Assembly: GCF_014204945.1 (NCBI RefSeq)
Contig: NZ_JACHMN010000002.1
Coordinates: 2,060,503 to 2,124,502 of the forward strand
Length of the DNA: 64,000 nt
Source of the DNA: Allocatelliglobosispora scoriae
GTDB taxonomy: Bacteria; Actinomycetota; Actinomycetes; Mycobacteriales; Micromonosporaceae
Direction: 5' to 3'
A model generated the notes under the pieces. That model did no database searches, was not told where the DNA came from, and was given only the letters and a program-made list of their open reading frames with translations. Below are positions 53,217-64,000 of the stretch, in pieces (position 1 is the first letter of the stretch; each line of letters opens with the position of its first letter). The position numbers and the translations under genes are program-made.

Positions 53217-53984
53217 TCAGTTCTCCAGCTTCCGGCGGAACGCGCGGGTCGCCAGCAGGTAGCCGACGACGAGCCAGGCCAGCAAGTAGGCGACGTGCAG
53301 CGCGACGGGCCAGGTCGGCGCGACGCCGAGGGTGGCGGACCGGCAGAGCTCCACCCCGTGCCACAGCGGCGACGCGTAGGCGACCGGCCGCACCAGCAAC
53401 GGGAGCTGATCGACGGGGAAGAAGACCCCGGCGAAGAGCGTGGACGGGATGACGCCGAAGCGGAACAGCAGCGCGAAGTAGTTGTCGTTGTCGATCGTGG
53501 CGGAGAACGCGGTCACCGGGGCGGCGACCGCGGCACCGAGCAGCCCGCAGACGAGCGGGGTGACGACGGTCCACCACGAGTGAAGGGCACCGAACAACCC
53601 CGCGACCAGCAGGAACGCGAGGCACGCGACCAGGACCCGGAAGACGATGTAGAGCAGGCCGCCGCCGACCATGTCGCGGACGCCGACCGGGGTGGCCCGC
53701 ATCGCGTGGAAGCCGCGGGTCCAGCGGAAGTCGCCGAGGATCGGGAAGGTCGACTCCCCCACCGCCATCTGGAACGCCGTCGAGGCGAGCACGCCCGGCG
53801 CGATGAAGGAGAGGTAGTCCATTCCGTCGAGGCCGCCGTTGGCATTGACGTAGCCGCCGACCCCGACACCGATGCTGAGCACGAAGAGGACGGGCAGCAC
53901 GAAGGCGGAGAAGGCGGACGCCCAGAAGAGGCGCCGATAGCTGGTGAGCTGCCGCTCGAGGACGGCGATGGTGGGGTGTGCCAC
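53217..53984 (-). CDS. ABC-2 type transporter permease
   Basis: 255 aa. Six hydrophobic segments; signature GFHAMRATPVGVRDMVGGGL matches the ABC-2 family. LFAGVFFPVDQLPLLVRPVAYASPLWHGVEL is typical of NodJ/DrrB-type permeases (segment 180-210). It overlaps nothing but lies 3 bases from the ATPase gene stop. With the other permease it forms a heterodimeric exporter channel. Confidence 0.9.
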   Translation of the reverse strand: MAHPTIAVLERQLTSYRRLFWASAFSAFVLPVLFVLSIGVGVGGYVNANGGLDGMDYLSFIAPGVLASTAFQMAVGESTFPILGDFRWTRGFHAMRATPVGVRDMVGGGLLYIVFRVLVACLAFLLVAGLFGALHSWWTVVTPLVCGLLGAAVAAPVTAFSATIDNDNYFALLFRFGVIPSTLFAGVFFPVDQLPLLVRPVAYASPLWHGVELCRSATLGVAPTWPVALHVAYLLAWLVVGYLLATRAFRRKLEN

Positions 53985-53987
53985 GGC

Positions 53988-54917
53988 CTAGTCCACCAGC
54001 GTCCGGCCGGTGAGGTGCAGGAACACGTCCTCCAGTGTGGAGCGGCGGACCAGCACGCTGGTCGGGGCCAGCTCGCGCAGGTGCACCTCTCCCACGGCGG
54101 CGTCGCCGTCGGATGCGTAGAGCAGGATGCGGTCGGGCAGCACGTCGGCCCGCTCGCCGATCCCGGCCAGCTTGCCTGCGTACTCCTCCAGCGGGCCGTC
54201 GCCGAAGCGCAGCTCGACGACCTCGCGGGTGGAGTACTTCTCGATCAGGGAGCGGGGCGAGCCCTCAGCCACGATCTTGCCCGCGTCCATCACGACGAGC
54301 CGGTCGCAGAGCTGCTCCGCCTCATCCATGTAGTGGGTGGTGAGCACCAGGGTGACGCCGCGCTGCTTGAGCCGGAAGAGCCGCTCCCAGAGCAGGTGCC
54401 GGGCCTGCGGGTCGAGGCCGGTGGTGGGCTCGTCGAGCAGGACCAGGTCCGGCTCGTTGACCATGGACCGGGCGATGGTGAGCCGCCGCTTCATGCCGCC
54501 CGACAGCGGCTCGACCTTGCTGTTGGCCCGGTCGGTGAGCTGCACGAACTCCAGCAGCTCGTCGGCGCGGCGGCGGCCCTCGGTGCGGCTGATGCCGAAG
54601 TAGCGCGCATAGGTCGTGAGGTTTTCCCGGACCGTGAGGTCGGGGTCGAGGTTGTCGAGCTGCGGGCACACCCCGAGCCGCGCCCGGATCCGGGTGCCGT
54701 CGCGCACCGGGTCCATCCCGAGGATGCTCAGCTCGCCCTCGGTGGGCCGCGAAACGCAGCTGATCATGCGCATGGTGGAACTCTTGCCCGCGCCGTTGGG
54801 CCCGAGGAAGCCGAATGCCTCGCCCGGTGCCACGTCGAGGTCGATGCCGTCGACGGCGGTGAAATCGCCGAAGCGTTTCACTAGGCCACGGGCGCGAATC
54901 AGGGGCTGCTCTGTCAC
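53988..54917 (-). CDS. ABC transporter ATP-binding protein (DrrA-like)
   Basis: 309 aa, GTG start. Walker A is FLGPNGAGKSSTMR (around 36-49), signature VEPLSGGMKRRLTIARSM near 140, Walker B LVLLDEPTTGLDPQARH near 160, and switch TTHYMDEAEQLCDR. The C-terminal extension (LRELAPTSVLVRRSTLEDVFLHLTGR) is the DrrA-type DUF4162 region. This is the first gene of a three-gene exporter operon, resembling self-resistance or drug-efflux systems. Confidence 0.93.
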   Translation of the reverse strand: MTEQPLIRARGLVKRFGDFTAVDGIDLDVAPGEAFGFLGPNGAGKSSTMRMISCVSRPTEGELSILGMDPVRDGTRIRARLGVCPQLDNLDPDLTVRENLTTYARYFGISRTEGRRRADELLEFVQLTDRANSKVEPLSGGMKRRLTIARSMVNEPDLVLLDEPTTGLDPQARHLLWERLFRLKQRGVTLVLTTHYMDEAEQLCDRLVVMDAGKIVAEGSPRSLIEKYSTREVVELRFGDGPLEEYAGKLAGIGERADVLPDRILLYASDGDAAVGEVHLRELAPTSVLVRRSTLEDVFLHLTGRTLVD

Positions 54918-54962
54918 ATGCGCGACCCTAGACCTAACGTCCGACAGTCGAGCAACCGGATT

Positions 54963-55391
54963 TCACTCCGCAGGCAGGTGCAGCATCCAGACCGTGCCGT
55001 CCAGGCCGGGGATCCGGCGCCGGACCAGCCGGGACCCGTCGTCCTGCAGCTCCGAGCTGAGAATCGTGGCCGTGACGCGTTGCCGGATCGCGTCTGGTAC
55101 GCCACCCGGCCGCTCCAGCACCACGCGCTGCGAGGCCAGATCGCGCAGCACGGTCACGTGCTCCCGCTCCTCGACGACCTCGGTCGGCGTGACGATCATC
55201 GCCCGGCCGTCCCAGACCGCCTTGCTGATCTCGTGCCAGCCGATCCGGCGCCCGGCGAGCCACAGGCCCCGGTTGGTGGCGACGGCTGCGCCGCCGTCGG
55301 TCACCGGCGCCCACGCGAGCACGCGCTCCTCGGGGGCGAGCTTCGGCCGCAGCTCGGCGGGGATCCTGTCCCGCCCGAATAGCTTGATCAC
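54963..55391 (-). CDS. Hypothetical protein coupled to dnaG
   Basis: 142 aa, GTG start overlapping the primase stop by 4 bases. Beta-strand pattern: EERVLAWAPVTDGGAAVATN, GLWLAGRRIGWHEISKAVW, then REHVTVLRDLASQRVVLERP. This is a small all-beta protein resembling actinobacterial proteins found next to dnaG. Function is unknown. It is translationally coupled to primase but may act elsewhere. Confidence 0.8.
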   Translation of the reverse strand: MIKLFGRDRIPAELRPKLAPEERVLAWAPVTDGGAAVATNRGLWLAGRRIGWHEISKAVWDGRAMIVTPTEVVEEREHVTVLRDLASQRVVLERPGGVPDAIRQRVTATILSSELQDDGSRLVRRRIPGLDGTVWMLHLPAE

Positions 55392-57241
55392 CAAGCACCA
55401 CCCACTGCCGTCTCCTTCAGCGCCCGTGCGGTCGCCTCCAGCGAGACGAGCTCGCTGAAGAGCGCGAAGTAGTCGTCCTTCTGCGAGACCGGGTTGACCC
55501 GCTGCAGCTTGGACTTGAGCGTCGCGACCCGCCGGTTGACCGCGGCGAGCTGCAGCCGGGCGACCGTGACGTTGACGTAGTGCGGGTCGGGTTCGCCGTC
55601 GTAGCGGACCTGCTCCACGGCGAGCTGCATCACCATCGACTGCGCGGCGAGATCGTTGCACTCGGTCCGGATCGCGTCGATCCAGACCGGTCCGGCGGCA
55701 CCCCGCGCCGCACCGCCGACCGCCGCGATCGCCTCACGGACGGCGATGTGGACCGGATCGGTGTAGCACTCGACCTCGGTGTTGTCGAAGAGCGGACCGG
55801 CGAGCGCGGGTGCCTGGATCGCGAGCTTCAGCGCCTCGCGCTCGACCAGCAGCATCGGGTCGTCGGGGCGGGTGGCGGGCTGGGGGCGCTGCCCCTCGGC
55901 GGGGCCGCCCTTCGTGGCGTCGGTGACGGCCCGCTGGACCACCTCGACCTCCATGCCGAGGCGTCCGGCGAGCAACCGGCCGTACTCCGGGCGCAGGGAG
56001 CGGTCCTTGATCTGCGCGACCAGCGGTGCGGTGGCCCGCAATCCGCCGATCCTGCCCTCCGGACTGTCCAGGTCGAATTTGGCGAGCGTCGTGCGCAGGG
56101 CGAAGGCGACCAGCCGCTCGCGGGAGGCGACGAGATCGCGTACCGCCAGATCGCCCTTGGCGAGGCGCAGCTCGCAGGGGTCCATCCCGTCCGGGCCCAC
56201 GGCGATGAACGTCTGGGCCACGAAGCGCTGGTCGTCCGCGAAGGCCCGCAGCGCGGCCTTCTGCCCGGCGGCATCGCCGTCGAAGGTGAAGATGATCTCG
56301 CCGGAGAAGGTGTCGGTGTCCATCAGCATCCGCCGCAGGACCGAGATGTGGTCGGAGCCGAAGGCGGTGCCGCAGGTCGCGACAGCGGTGGGTACGCCGG
56401 CGAGGTGGCACGCCATCACGTCGGTGTAGCCCTCGACGATCACTGCCTGCCCCCGCTTGCCGATCTCGCGACGAGCCTGGTCGATCCCGTAGAGCACGTG
56501 CGACTTCTTGTAGAGCGGGCTCTCCGGCGTGTTGAGGTATTTCGGCCCGTCGTCGTCCTCGAAGAGTTTGCGGGCGCCGAAGCCGATCACGTCGCCCGAC
56601 GAGTCCTTGATCGGCCAGAGCAGCCGCCGCCGGAAGCGGTCGATCATGCTGCCGGAGCGGGCCGGTTTGGCGAGGCCGCCGGTCTCGATCTCCTGTGCGG
56701 TGAATCCGCGCTGCCGGAGGTGCTTGGTGAGCTGGTCCCAGGCGTCGGGGGCGAAGCCGCAGCCGTAGCGCTCGGCGGCCTCCCGGTCGAAGCCGCGCTG
56801 GGCGAGGAACTCCCGCGCCATCCGCGCACCCGGCGTCAGCAGCTGCTCGGCATAAAACTCGGCGGCGGCGGCGTGCGCGGCGATGAGGCGCTGGCGCAGA
56901 CCCTGGTTCTGCTGGATCGGGGCGGAGCCGCCCTCGATGTAGCGCAGCTGGATGCCGACCTTGGACGCGAGCTTCTCGACCGCCTCGCTGAAGCGCAGGT
57001 GGTCGATCTCCATGATGAAGGTGATCGCGTCGCCACCCTTGCCGCAACCATGGCAGAAATAGACATTCCGCCCGGCAGCCACGGTGAACGACGGGGTCTT
57101 CTCATCATGAAACGGGCATAGGCCCTTGAGGTTGGAGCCGCCGCCCGGACGCAGCGTGACGTGCTCGGAGACGACATCGGCGACGTTGGCCCGCTCACGC
57201 ACGAGCGCCACGTCCTCGTCCCTGATCCGACCCGCCGCCAT
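55388..57241 (-). CDS. dnaG: DNA primase DnaG
   Basis: 617 aa from ATG 57241, AGG 10 bases upstream. The zinc domain is CPFHDEKTPSFTV with Cys42/His45 and YFCHGCGKGGD (Cys63, Cys66), the CHC2 type. The catalytic RNA-polymerase core (120-330) includes the TOPRIM motifs VIVEGYTDVMA and IIFTFDGDAAGQKAA. A C-terminal region binds the DnaB helicase. It synthesises RNA primers at the replication fork. The first four codons of the open frame (57250) precede it; the inner ATG has better ribosome-site spacing. Confidence 0.95.
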   Translation of the reverse strand: MAAGRIRDEDVALVRERANVADVVSEHVTLRPGGGSNLKGLCPFHDEKTPSFTVAAGRNVYFCHGCGKGGDAITFIMEIDHLRFSEAVEKLASKVGIQLRYIEGGSAPIQQNQGLRQRLIAAHAAAAEFYAEQLLTPGARMAREFLAQRGFDREAAERYGCGFAPDAWDQLTKHLRQRGFTAQEIETGGLAKPARSGSMIDRFRRRLLWPIKDSSGDVIGFGARKLFEDDDGPKYLNTPESPLYKKSHVLYGIDQARREIGKRGQAVIVEGYTDVMACHLAGVPTAVATCGTAFGSDHISVLRRMLMDTDTFSGEIIFTFDGDAAGQKAALRAFADDQRFVAQTFIAVGPDGMDPCELRLAKGDLAVRDLVASRERLVAFALRTTLAKFDLDSPEGRIGGLRATAPLVAQIKDRSLRPEYGRLLAGRLGMEVEVVQRAVTDATKGGPAEGQRPQPATRPDDPMLLVEREALKLAIQAPALAGPLFDNTEVECYTDPVHIAVREAIAAVGGAARGAAGPVWIDAIRTECNDLAAQSMVMQLAVEQVRYDGEPDPHYVNVTVARLQLAAVNRRVATLKSKLQRVNPVSQKDDYFALFSELVSLEATARALKETAVGGAW

Positions 57242-57344
57242 GGGATACATCCTGCCCCGTCGCGATGATCATCGCCAGCTCAACCCTGCCGGGTGTGACT
57301 TCATGATCACCTAGACCTGGCCCGGAGCCGATACCCTCTGCGAC

Positions 57345-58046
57345 GTGTCCTCTCCAGACTGTGTGCCGGACGACCTGACGATCGCGCTCGCCGAATACCA
57401 GCAGCTCGCCGACGCCGGTCGCAAGGTGACCGAGCAGTCCGGTGCCCGGTTCAACTTCTTCCTCGTCGTCGCCACTGCCGTCGCGGCGGTCTCGGCGGGC
57501 ATGGTCTCCGGCGGTGGCATGACGGATGCCAAGCTCGGCGCGATCGGCACACTCGGCGTACTCACGCTGATCATGGGTTTGGCGATCTTCGTGCGGCTCG
57601 TCGAGTTCTCCAAGCGCGGGATGCGCTACGGTGCGGCACACGAGGCGCTGCGAACCTATCTCGCGCGGCGATCACCGCAGCTCGCACCCTATATGATCAT
57701 GCCGATCATCGGTGATCACGCCGTGCTGCGGACCCGGCCGGGCTGGCGGCGCGACGCGATCAGCCTCGCCGGGACGGTCGGCCTGCTCAACAGCATGCTC
57801 CTCGCGCTCGCCGGTGGGCTGCTCGCCGGCGGCACGATCACCGGCTGGGTGCCGGTCGCGGTCACGATCGCCCTTTTCACCGCCTCCTATGTCCTGCACC
57901 TGCGGTATGTCCGGCGCGCGATGCGGACCTGCGCCCGCGAGATCGCCGACCTGATCCGCGAGCGCGGACTCGATGAGCCCGCCGCGCCTGCCGCTGCCGC
58001 CGTCGCCGCTTCGGAGATCACGTCTGGTTCGAGGAATCAGACGTGA
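57345..58046 (+). CDS. Hypothetical membrane protein with four hydrophobic segments
   Basis: 233 aa, GTG start. A helical N-terminus (LAEYQQLADAGRKVTEQSGA) is followed by pairs of hydrophobic segments (FFLVVATAVAAVSAGMVSGG, LGVLTLIMGLAIFVRLV, and, after a soluble stretch, LLNSMLLALAGGLLAGGTIT and VAVTIALFTASYVLHL). The pattern of soluble coil plus paired membrane helices recalls SLATT-type proteins of conflict systems, but the match is not certain. Its last residues lie inside the palindrome at 58016. Confidence 0.7.
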   Translation: MSSPDCVPDDLTIALAEYQQLADAGRKVTEQSGARFNFFLVVATAVAAVSAGMVSGGGMTDAKLGAIGTLGVLTLIMGLAIFVRLVEFSKRGMRYGAAHEALRTYLARRSPQLAPYMIMPIIGDHAVLRTRPGWRRDAISLAGTVGLLNSMLLALAGGLLAGGTITGWVPVAVTIALFTASYVLHLRYVRRAMRTCAREIADLIRERGLDEPAAPAAAAVAASEITSGSRNQT

Positions 58047-58090
58047 TCAACGACCAAGGTCGCGTCTGATTCCCCGAACCAGACGTGATC
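58016..58090. repeat. Long palindrome, 27-bp arms
   Basis: Arms 58016-58042 and 58064-58090 pair with one mismatch over a 21-base loop. Outer ends are GATCACGTCTGGTTCG and its complement. It overlaps the end of the membrane-protein gene and sits between convergent genes, so it can work as a two-way terminator. A complex internal layout (CAGACGTGATC also recurs inside at 58038-58048) hints at a REP-type repeat. Confidence 0.75.
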
Positions 58091-58119
58091 TTCCACCAGG
58101 CGACGCGGCCCGGGCGCTG

Positions 58120-59322
58120 CTAGCGGACCAGGCGCTTGTGCCAGGAGACCGCGCCCAGGTCCGTCAGGGACGCGACCTGGTCGATCACCACCCGCAACCT
58201 CGCCGCGTCGTCGGCGGCTTCCTTCCACAGCGACGCGAAGACCGGGTCGAGTGCCGCCGGTCCCCGCTGCACCAGCACCGAGACGAGGTCGGTGAGGATG
58301 ACGCGCTGGCGGGCCGGCTCGTCGCCTCGGCGGTTCATCACGTAGCGCCACGCGATGCCCTTGAGCAGCGCGCACCGCACCCGGTCGGCGAAGGGCACGA
58401 TCAGGTCCGCGTCGTAACGCGACAGCGTGTCGTCGCCGAACCGCTCCCGGGTCGCCGCGACCGCACCGTTGACGAACCGTCCGGTCAGGACAGACGTGAC
58501 GCCCTTCAGCGCGGCCTGGGCCCGGTGCGAGCCGTCGTAGTCGCGCAACCGCAGCAGCACCGGATCGGCGAGCAGCTCCCGCAGTGCCTCGCCGAGCGTC
58601 GCGGTGGACTCGCCCGAGTAGAGCGCTGCGACATCGGCGCAGACCGCCGCCTGCTCATCGGGGTCGCGCAGCTTCTCGAAGAGGATGAGCCCGCAGAAGA
58701 CGCCGTCCTCCACGTCGTGCACCGAGTAGGCCACGTCGTCGGACCAGTCCATCACCTGCGCTTCGAGGCATTGGCGCTGGTCGGGGGCACCCTCGCGGAG
58801 GAAGGCGAAGACGGGGGCGTCGTCGGCGTACACGCCGAATTTGCGTTTGCCCTCGACCCGGAACCACGGGTATTTGCAGATGGCGTCGAGCGAAGCACGG
58901 GTCAGGTTGAGACCGGCGCCCTCGACCTTGGCCTCCAGCCGGGAGATGACCCGCAGCGTCTGCGCGTTGCCCTCGAAGCCGCCGCACCGGCGCGAGACCG
59001 CGTTGAGCGCGTCCTCGCCGTTGTGGCCGAAGGGCGGGTGGCCCAGGTCGTGGGCGAGCCCGGCGACATCGACGACATCGGGGTCGCAGCCGAGCCGGGC
59101 GCCGAGCTCCCGGGCGATCTGCGCGACCTCCAGGGAGTGCGTCAGCCTGGTCCGCAGGAAGTCGTCGCGGCCGTCAGCGGTGTGCACCTGCGTCTTCGCG
59201 GCGAGGCGGCGGAACCCGGCCGAGTGCAGCACCCGGGCGCGGTCGCGTTCGTAGGGGCTCCGCGCGCCGCCGGTGTCCTTGGCCGGCTCGCTGACGAACC
59301 GGGCCGCGCCGTCCGCATTCAC
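58120..59322 (-). CDS. dgt: Deoxyguanosinetriphosphate triphosphohydrolase
   Basis: 400 aa from GTG 59322. HD domain: RTRLTHSLEVAQIARELGAR (His62) and VAGLAHDLGHPPFGHNGEDA with the H91-D92 pair, as in dGTPase. DWSDDVAYSVHDVEDGV (about residue 200) supplies another metal-binding Asp, and the N-terminus RSPYERDRARVLHSAGFRRL is characteristic. It hydrolyses dGTP to deoxyguanosine and triphosphate and tunes the dNTP pool. Neighbours dnaG and ppdK are common in actinomycetes. Confidence 0.93.
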   Translation of the reverse strand: MNADGAARFVSEPAKDTGGARSPYERDRARVLHSAGFRRLAAKTQVHTADGRDDFLRTRLTHSLEVAQIARELGARLGCDPDVVDVAGLAHDLGHPPFGHNGEDALNAVSRRCGGFEGNAQTLRVISRLEAKVEGAGLNLTRASLDAICKYPWFRVEGKRKFGVYADDAPVFAFLREGAPDQRQCLEAQVMDWSDDVAYSVHDVEDGVFCGLILFEKLRDPDEQAAVCADVAALYSGESTATLGEALRELLADPVLLRLRDYDGSHRAQAALKGVTSVLTGRFVNGAVAATRERFGDDTLSRYDADLIVPFADRVRCALLKGIAWRYVMNRRGDEPARQRVILTDLVSVLVQRGPAALDPVFASLWKEAADDAARLRVVIDQVASLTDLGAVSWHKRLVR

Positions 59323-59332
59323 CTGTTTGACT

Positions 59333-59692
59333 CTAGTCAATGATCGGGTCGGGCGCCTTGAGCACGCAGAACTCGTTGCCCTCCGGATCGGCGAGCACCA
59401 CCCACGGCACGGTCCCCTGACCGATGTCGACGTGCCGGGCACCCATGTTGACGAGGCGCTCGATCTCGGCATCCTGGTCGTCGGGGCTGAGGTCGAAGTG
59501 CAGCCGGTTCTTGCCGGCCTTGCCCTCGTGCGCGGGGGTGAAGTAGAGGCAGGGCATGCCCAGATCGGCACCGATCATGATCTCGCCGTTGCCCTCGTGC
59601 AGGATCGGATAGCTCAGCACCTCGGCCCACCATCGGCCGAGCCTCGCCGGATCCGCCGCATCGACGACCACTCCGTACCACCGCAGCCCCAA
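59333..59692 (-). CDS. VOC (glyoxalase-like) family protein
   Basis: 119 aa from TTG 59692, which has GGAGGTG upstream; no ATG/GTG fits better. VVVDAADPARLGRWWAEVL at the start and RLHFDLSPDDQDAEIERLV, then WVVLADPEGNEFCVL at the end, match VOC/DUF glyoxalase-like domains. The metal-site histidine in LHFD and glutamate in GNEFCVL are present. The substrate is unknown. It ends 10 bases from dgt and may be co-transcribed with it. Confidence 0.87.
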   Translation of the reverse strand: MGLRWYGVVVDAADPARLGRWWAEVLSYPILHEGNGEIMIGADLGMPCLYFTPAHEGKAGKNRLHFDLSPDDQDAEIERLVNMGARHVDIGQGTVPWVVLADPEGNEFCVLKAPDPIID

Positions 59693-59762
59693 GACACACC
59701 TCCGCCGCAATCCCGCATGGCTGGTCCGACCCAGGCTACTTGTTTCCGACGGGTTGCACAGC

Positions 59763-62435
<2,673 letters not shown>

Positions 62436-62612
62436 TGCTGGCCTCCCATGGCGCCTTAACGCTCCCTTAGGCCGGACGTTATATCCGATGGGTCCGGGCG
62501 GGAAACGCTTGGTGATACATGGCACAGCTGTCACCTTTGTCGCGTTCATACTAGTTCATGGACACGCTCCCACGAGCACAAACAAGCCGATATGTTGCCG
62601 CCGGAGCAGGCC

Positions 62613-62695
62613 CCCCAAGATCGCCGCAACTCTTCAAGAGTTGGTCCTAAAACCCCGTTAGGACCAACTCTTGAAGAGTTGCGGCGATCTTGGGG
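62613..62695. repeat. 38-bp perfect inverted repeat (REP-like)
   Basis: Arms 62613-62650 and 62658-62695 pair perfectly over a 7-base loop. Each arm also contains the smaller palindrome AACTCTTCAAGAGTT, and the outer part reads CCCCAAGATCGCCGC. It lies between divergent genes, upstream of both ppdK and the P450 gene, where a terminator makes little sense. A dispersed mobile repeat is more likely. Confidence 0.85.
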
Positions 62696-62778
62696 CGGCC
62701 GCGGACCGTGAGGACGACGTGTCTCACGGAACGATCTCCGTCTGGCGTGGGGATCGATGATCGTGGAGACTCTGTGGC

Positions 62779-63963
62779 ATGGATTTCAGCGAGGCCGAGC
62801 TCACCGCCAACCCGCACGAGGTGCTCACGCGGCTGCGTGAGGCCGGACCGGTGCACCGGTTCGATCTCATGCCGGGCACGGACGGCTGGCTGATCACCGG
62901 CTATGACGACGCGCGCCGTGCGCTCACCGATCCCCGCCTCTCCAAGACCGCGATGATCAACGGTCGGCTCGGCGGCGGCGTCTTCCCCGCCGAGATCCAG
63001 CGGGCGATCAGCCTGCACATGCTCAACGCCGACCCGCCCGATCACACCCGGCTGCGCCGCCTCGTCTCGGCCGCCTTCACCGCCCGCCGGATGGAGGGGC
63101 TGCGGCCGAGGGTCCAGGAGATCACCGACGCGCTCATCGCCGACCTCGCCGGCCGGGAGACCGCCGACATCATCGACGACTTCGCCTTCCCGCTGCCGTT
63201 CACGGTGATCTGCGAGCTCATCGGCGTACCGCAGGTCGACCGGGACAACTTCCGGGCCTGGTCCAACACCCTCGTCGGCGGTGCGACCGATCCCGAGCAG
63301 GCGTTCCACGCCATCACGTCGATGACCTCATATGTCCGCGGCCTCGTCGAGCTCAAGCGCAGCGAGCCCGACGACGCGCTGCTCAGCGCCATGATCGACG
63401 TGACCGACAGCGGTGACCGGCTCAGCGAGGACGAGCTCACCTCGCTCGTCTTCCTGCTCCTCGTCGCCGGGCACGAGACGACGGTCAACCTGATCGGCAA
63501 CGCGATGTTCCTGCTGCTCTCCCGGCCCGACGACGCGGCGGCGCTGCGGGCGGACGAGTCGCTGCTGCCGGCGGCGGTCGAGGAGTTCCTCCGCTATGAG
63601 AGCCCGGTGAAGACGACGACCTACCGGATGACGACCGAGCCGGTCACCGTCGGCGACGTGACGATCCCGGCCGACGCGATCGTCATCGTCTCGCTGCTCT
63701 CGGCCAACCACGACAGCGGGACCTTCGCCGACGCCGAGGTCTTCGACCCGGCCCGCGTCGACGCCCAGCAGCACATCGCGTTCGGCTACGGCATCCACTA
63801 CTGCCTCGGCGCTCCGCTGGCCCGGCTGGAGGGGCAGATCGCGGTCGGCTCGCTGCTGCGGGCGTTCCCAGCGCTGGCTCCGGCCGAGCCGCTCGACGAG
63901 CTGACGTGGCGCCCGGGCATCCTGCTGCGCGGGCTCAACCACCTGCCGGTGAGACTGTCATAG
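62779..63963 (+). CDS. Cytochrome P450
   Basis: 394 aa, ATG. The I-helix oxygen-binding motif is LLLVAGHETTVNL near residue 230. The K-helix ExxR is EEFLRY, and the heme-binding loop is FGYGIHYCLGAPLARLE (Cys near 343), as in bacterial CYP105/107-like monooxygenases. No redox partner lies nearby in the window; a ferredoxin or reductase gene may follow past 64000. The short tail after 63964 shows a possible new GTG start at 63985 but is too short to call. Confidence 0.94.
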   Translation: MDFSEAELTANPHEVLTRLREAGPVHRFDLMPGTDGWLITGYDDARRALTDPRLSKTAMINGRLGGGVFPAEIQRAISLHMLNADPPDHTRLRRLVSAAFTARRMEGLRPRVQEITDALIADLAGRETADIIDDFAFPLPFTVICELIGVPQVDRDNFRAWSNTLVGGATDPEQAFHAITSMTSYVRGLVELKRSEPDDALLSAMIDVTDSGDRLSEDELTSLVFLLLVAGHETTVNLIGNAMFLLLSRPDDAAALRADESLLPAAVEEFLRYESPVKTTTYRMTTEPVTVGDVTIPADAIVIVSLLSANHDSGTFADAEVFDPARVDAQQHIAFGYGIHYCLGAPLARLEGQIAVGSLLRAFPALAPAEPLDELTWRPGILLRGLNHLPVRLS

Positions 63964-64000
63964 CCTGGTCGTAGCGTTGTCGGTGTGAACGATCTGATCA

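Overview
The window is GC-rich DNA with GTG/TTG starts and strong AGGAGG ribosome sites. Gene content (dnaG, dgt and ppdK close together, CopCD, SpdB/TraB-type mobile genes, cytochrome P450) points to a filamentous actinomycete, most likely Micromonosporaceae. That placement is inferred from gene content and style; no 16S gene is present.

Left part (1-19 kb). A caspase-like protease gene with a helix-turn-helix partner (45-2969) lies divergent from a possible sigma-like gene. Then comes a minus-strand block: a PRMT-like methyltransferase, a 1267-aa protein with 14 WD40-like repeats fused to a membrane KAP P-loop NTPase, a protein with a GrpE-like C-terminal domain, a short Hsp70, and a SAM methyltransferase overlapping the Hsp70 stop. 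This NTPase/co-chaperone/Hsp70 set is the best candidate here for an undescribed conflict or stress system. Next are an amino-acid permease fused to a flavin monooxygenase, a frameshifted zinc-ribbon gene and a DinB-like gene.

Middle part (19-31 kb). A secreted ThuA-like domain is joined out of frame to the C-terminal part of a galactose oxidase, indicating a deletion or misassembly. CopCD follows, then a DUF262-DUF1524 (GmrSD-like) nuclease carrying an alkyltransferase-like C-terminal domain, a ParA ATPase with a small SAP-like partner, and an overlapping triad of XRE/TPR-type regulator, HFCD flavoprotein and a radical-SAM-family protein that has lost its cluster cysteines.

Integrated element (30857-47112). 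Forty-six-base perfect direct repeats, the right one being the 3' half of an intact CAT-anticodon tRNA gene, bound a 16-kb actinomycete integrative and conjugative element (AICE). It has a tyrosine integrase, an excisionase, a DUF2637 SpdB-like protein, a TraB/FtsK-like translocase, a DnaB-N/DUF3987 replication protein and several small overlapping genes. Cargo includes a Ser/Thr kinase whose gene is flanked by a duplication of the replication-gene 3' end, an HTH regulator overlapping a PP2C-like phosphatase gene, and an AT-richer AAA15 ATPase with a DUF4276-like partner.

Right part (47-64 kb). This looks like ordinary chromosome: LemA and DUF2207 proteins, tRNA-Asn, an EboE-like protein, a drug-type ABC exporter, dnaG with a small partner, dgt, a VOC protein, ppdK and a cytochrome P450. 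Two long near-perfect palindromes (58016-58090 and 62613-62695) look like dispersed repeats.
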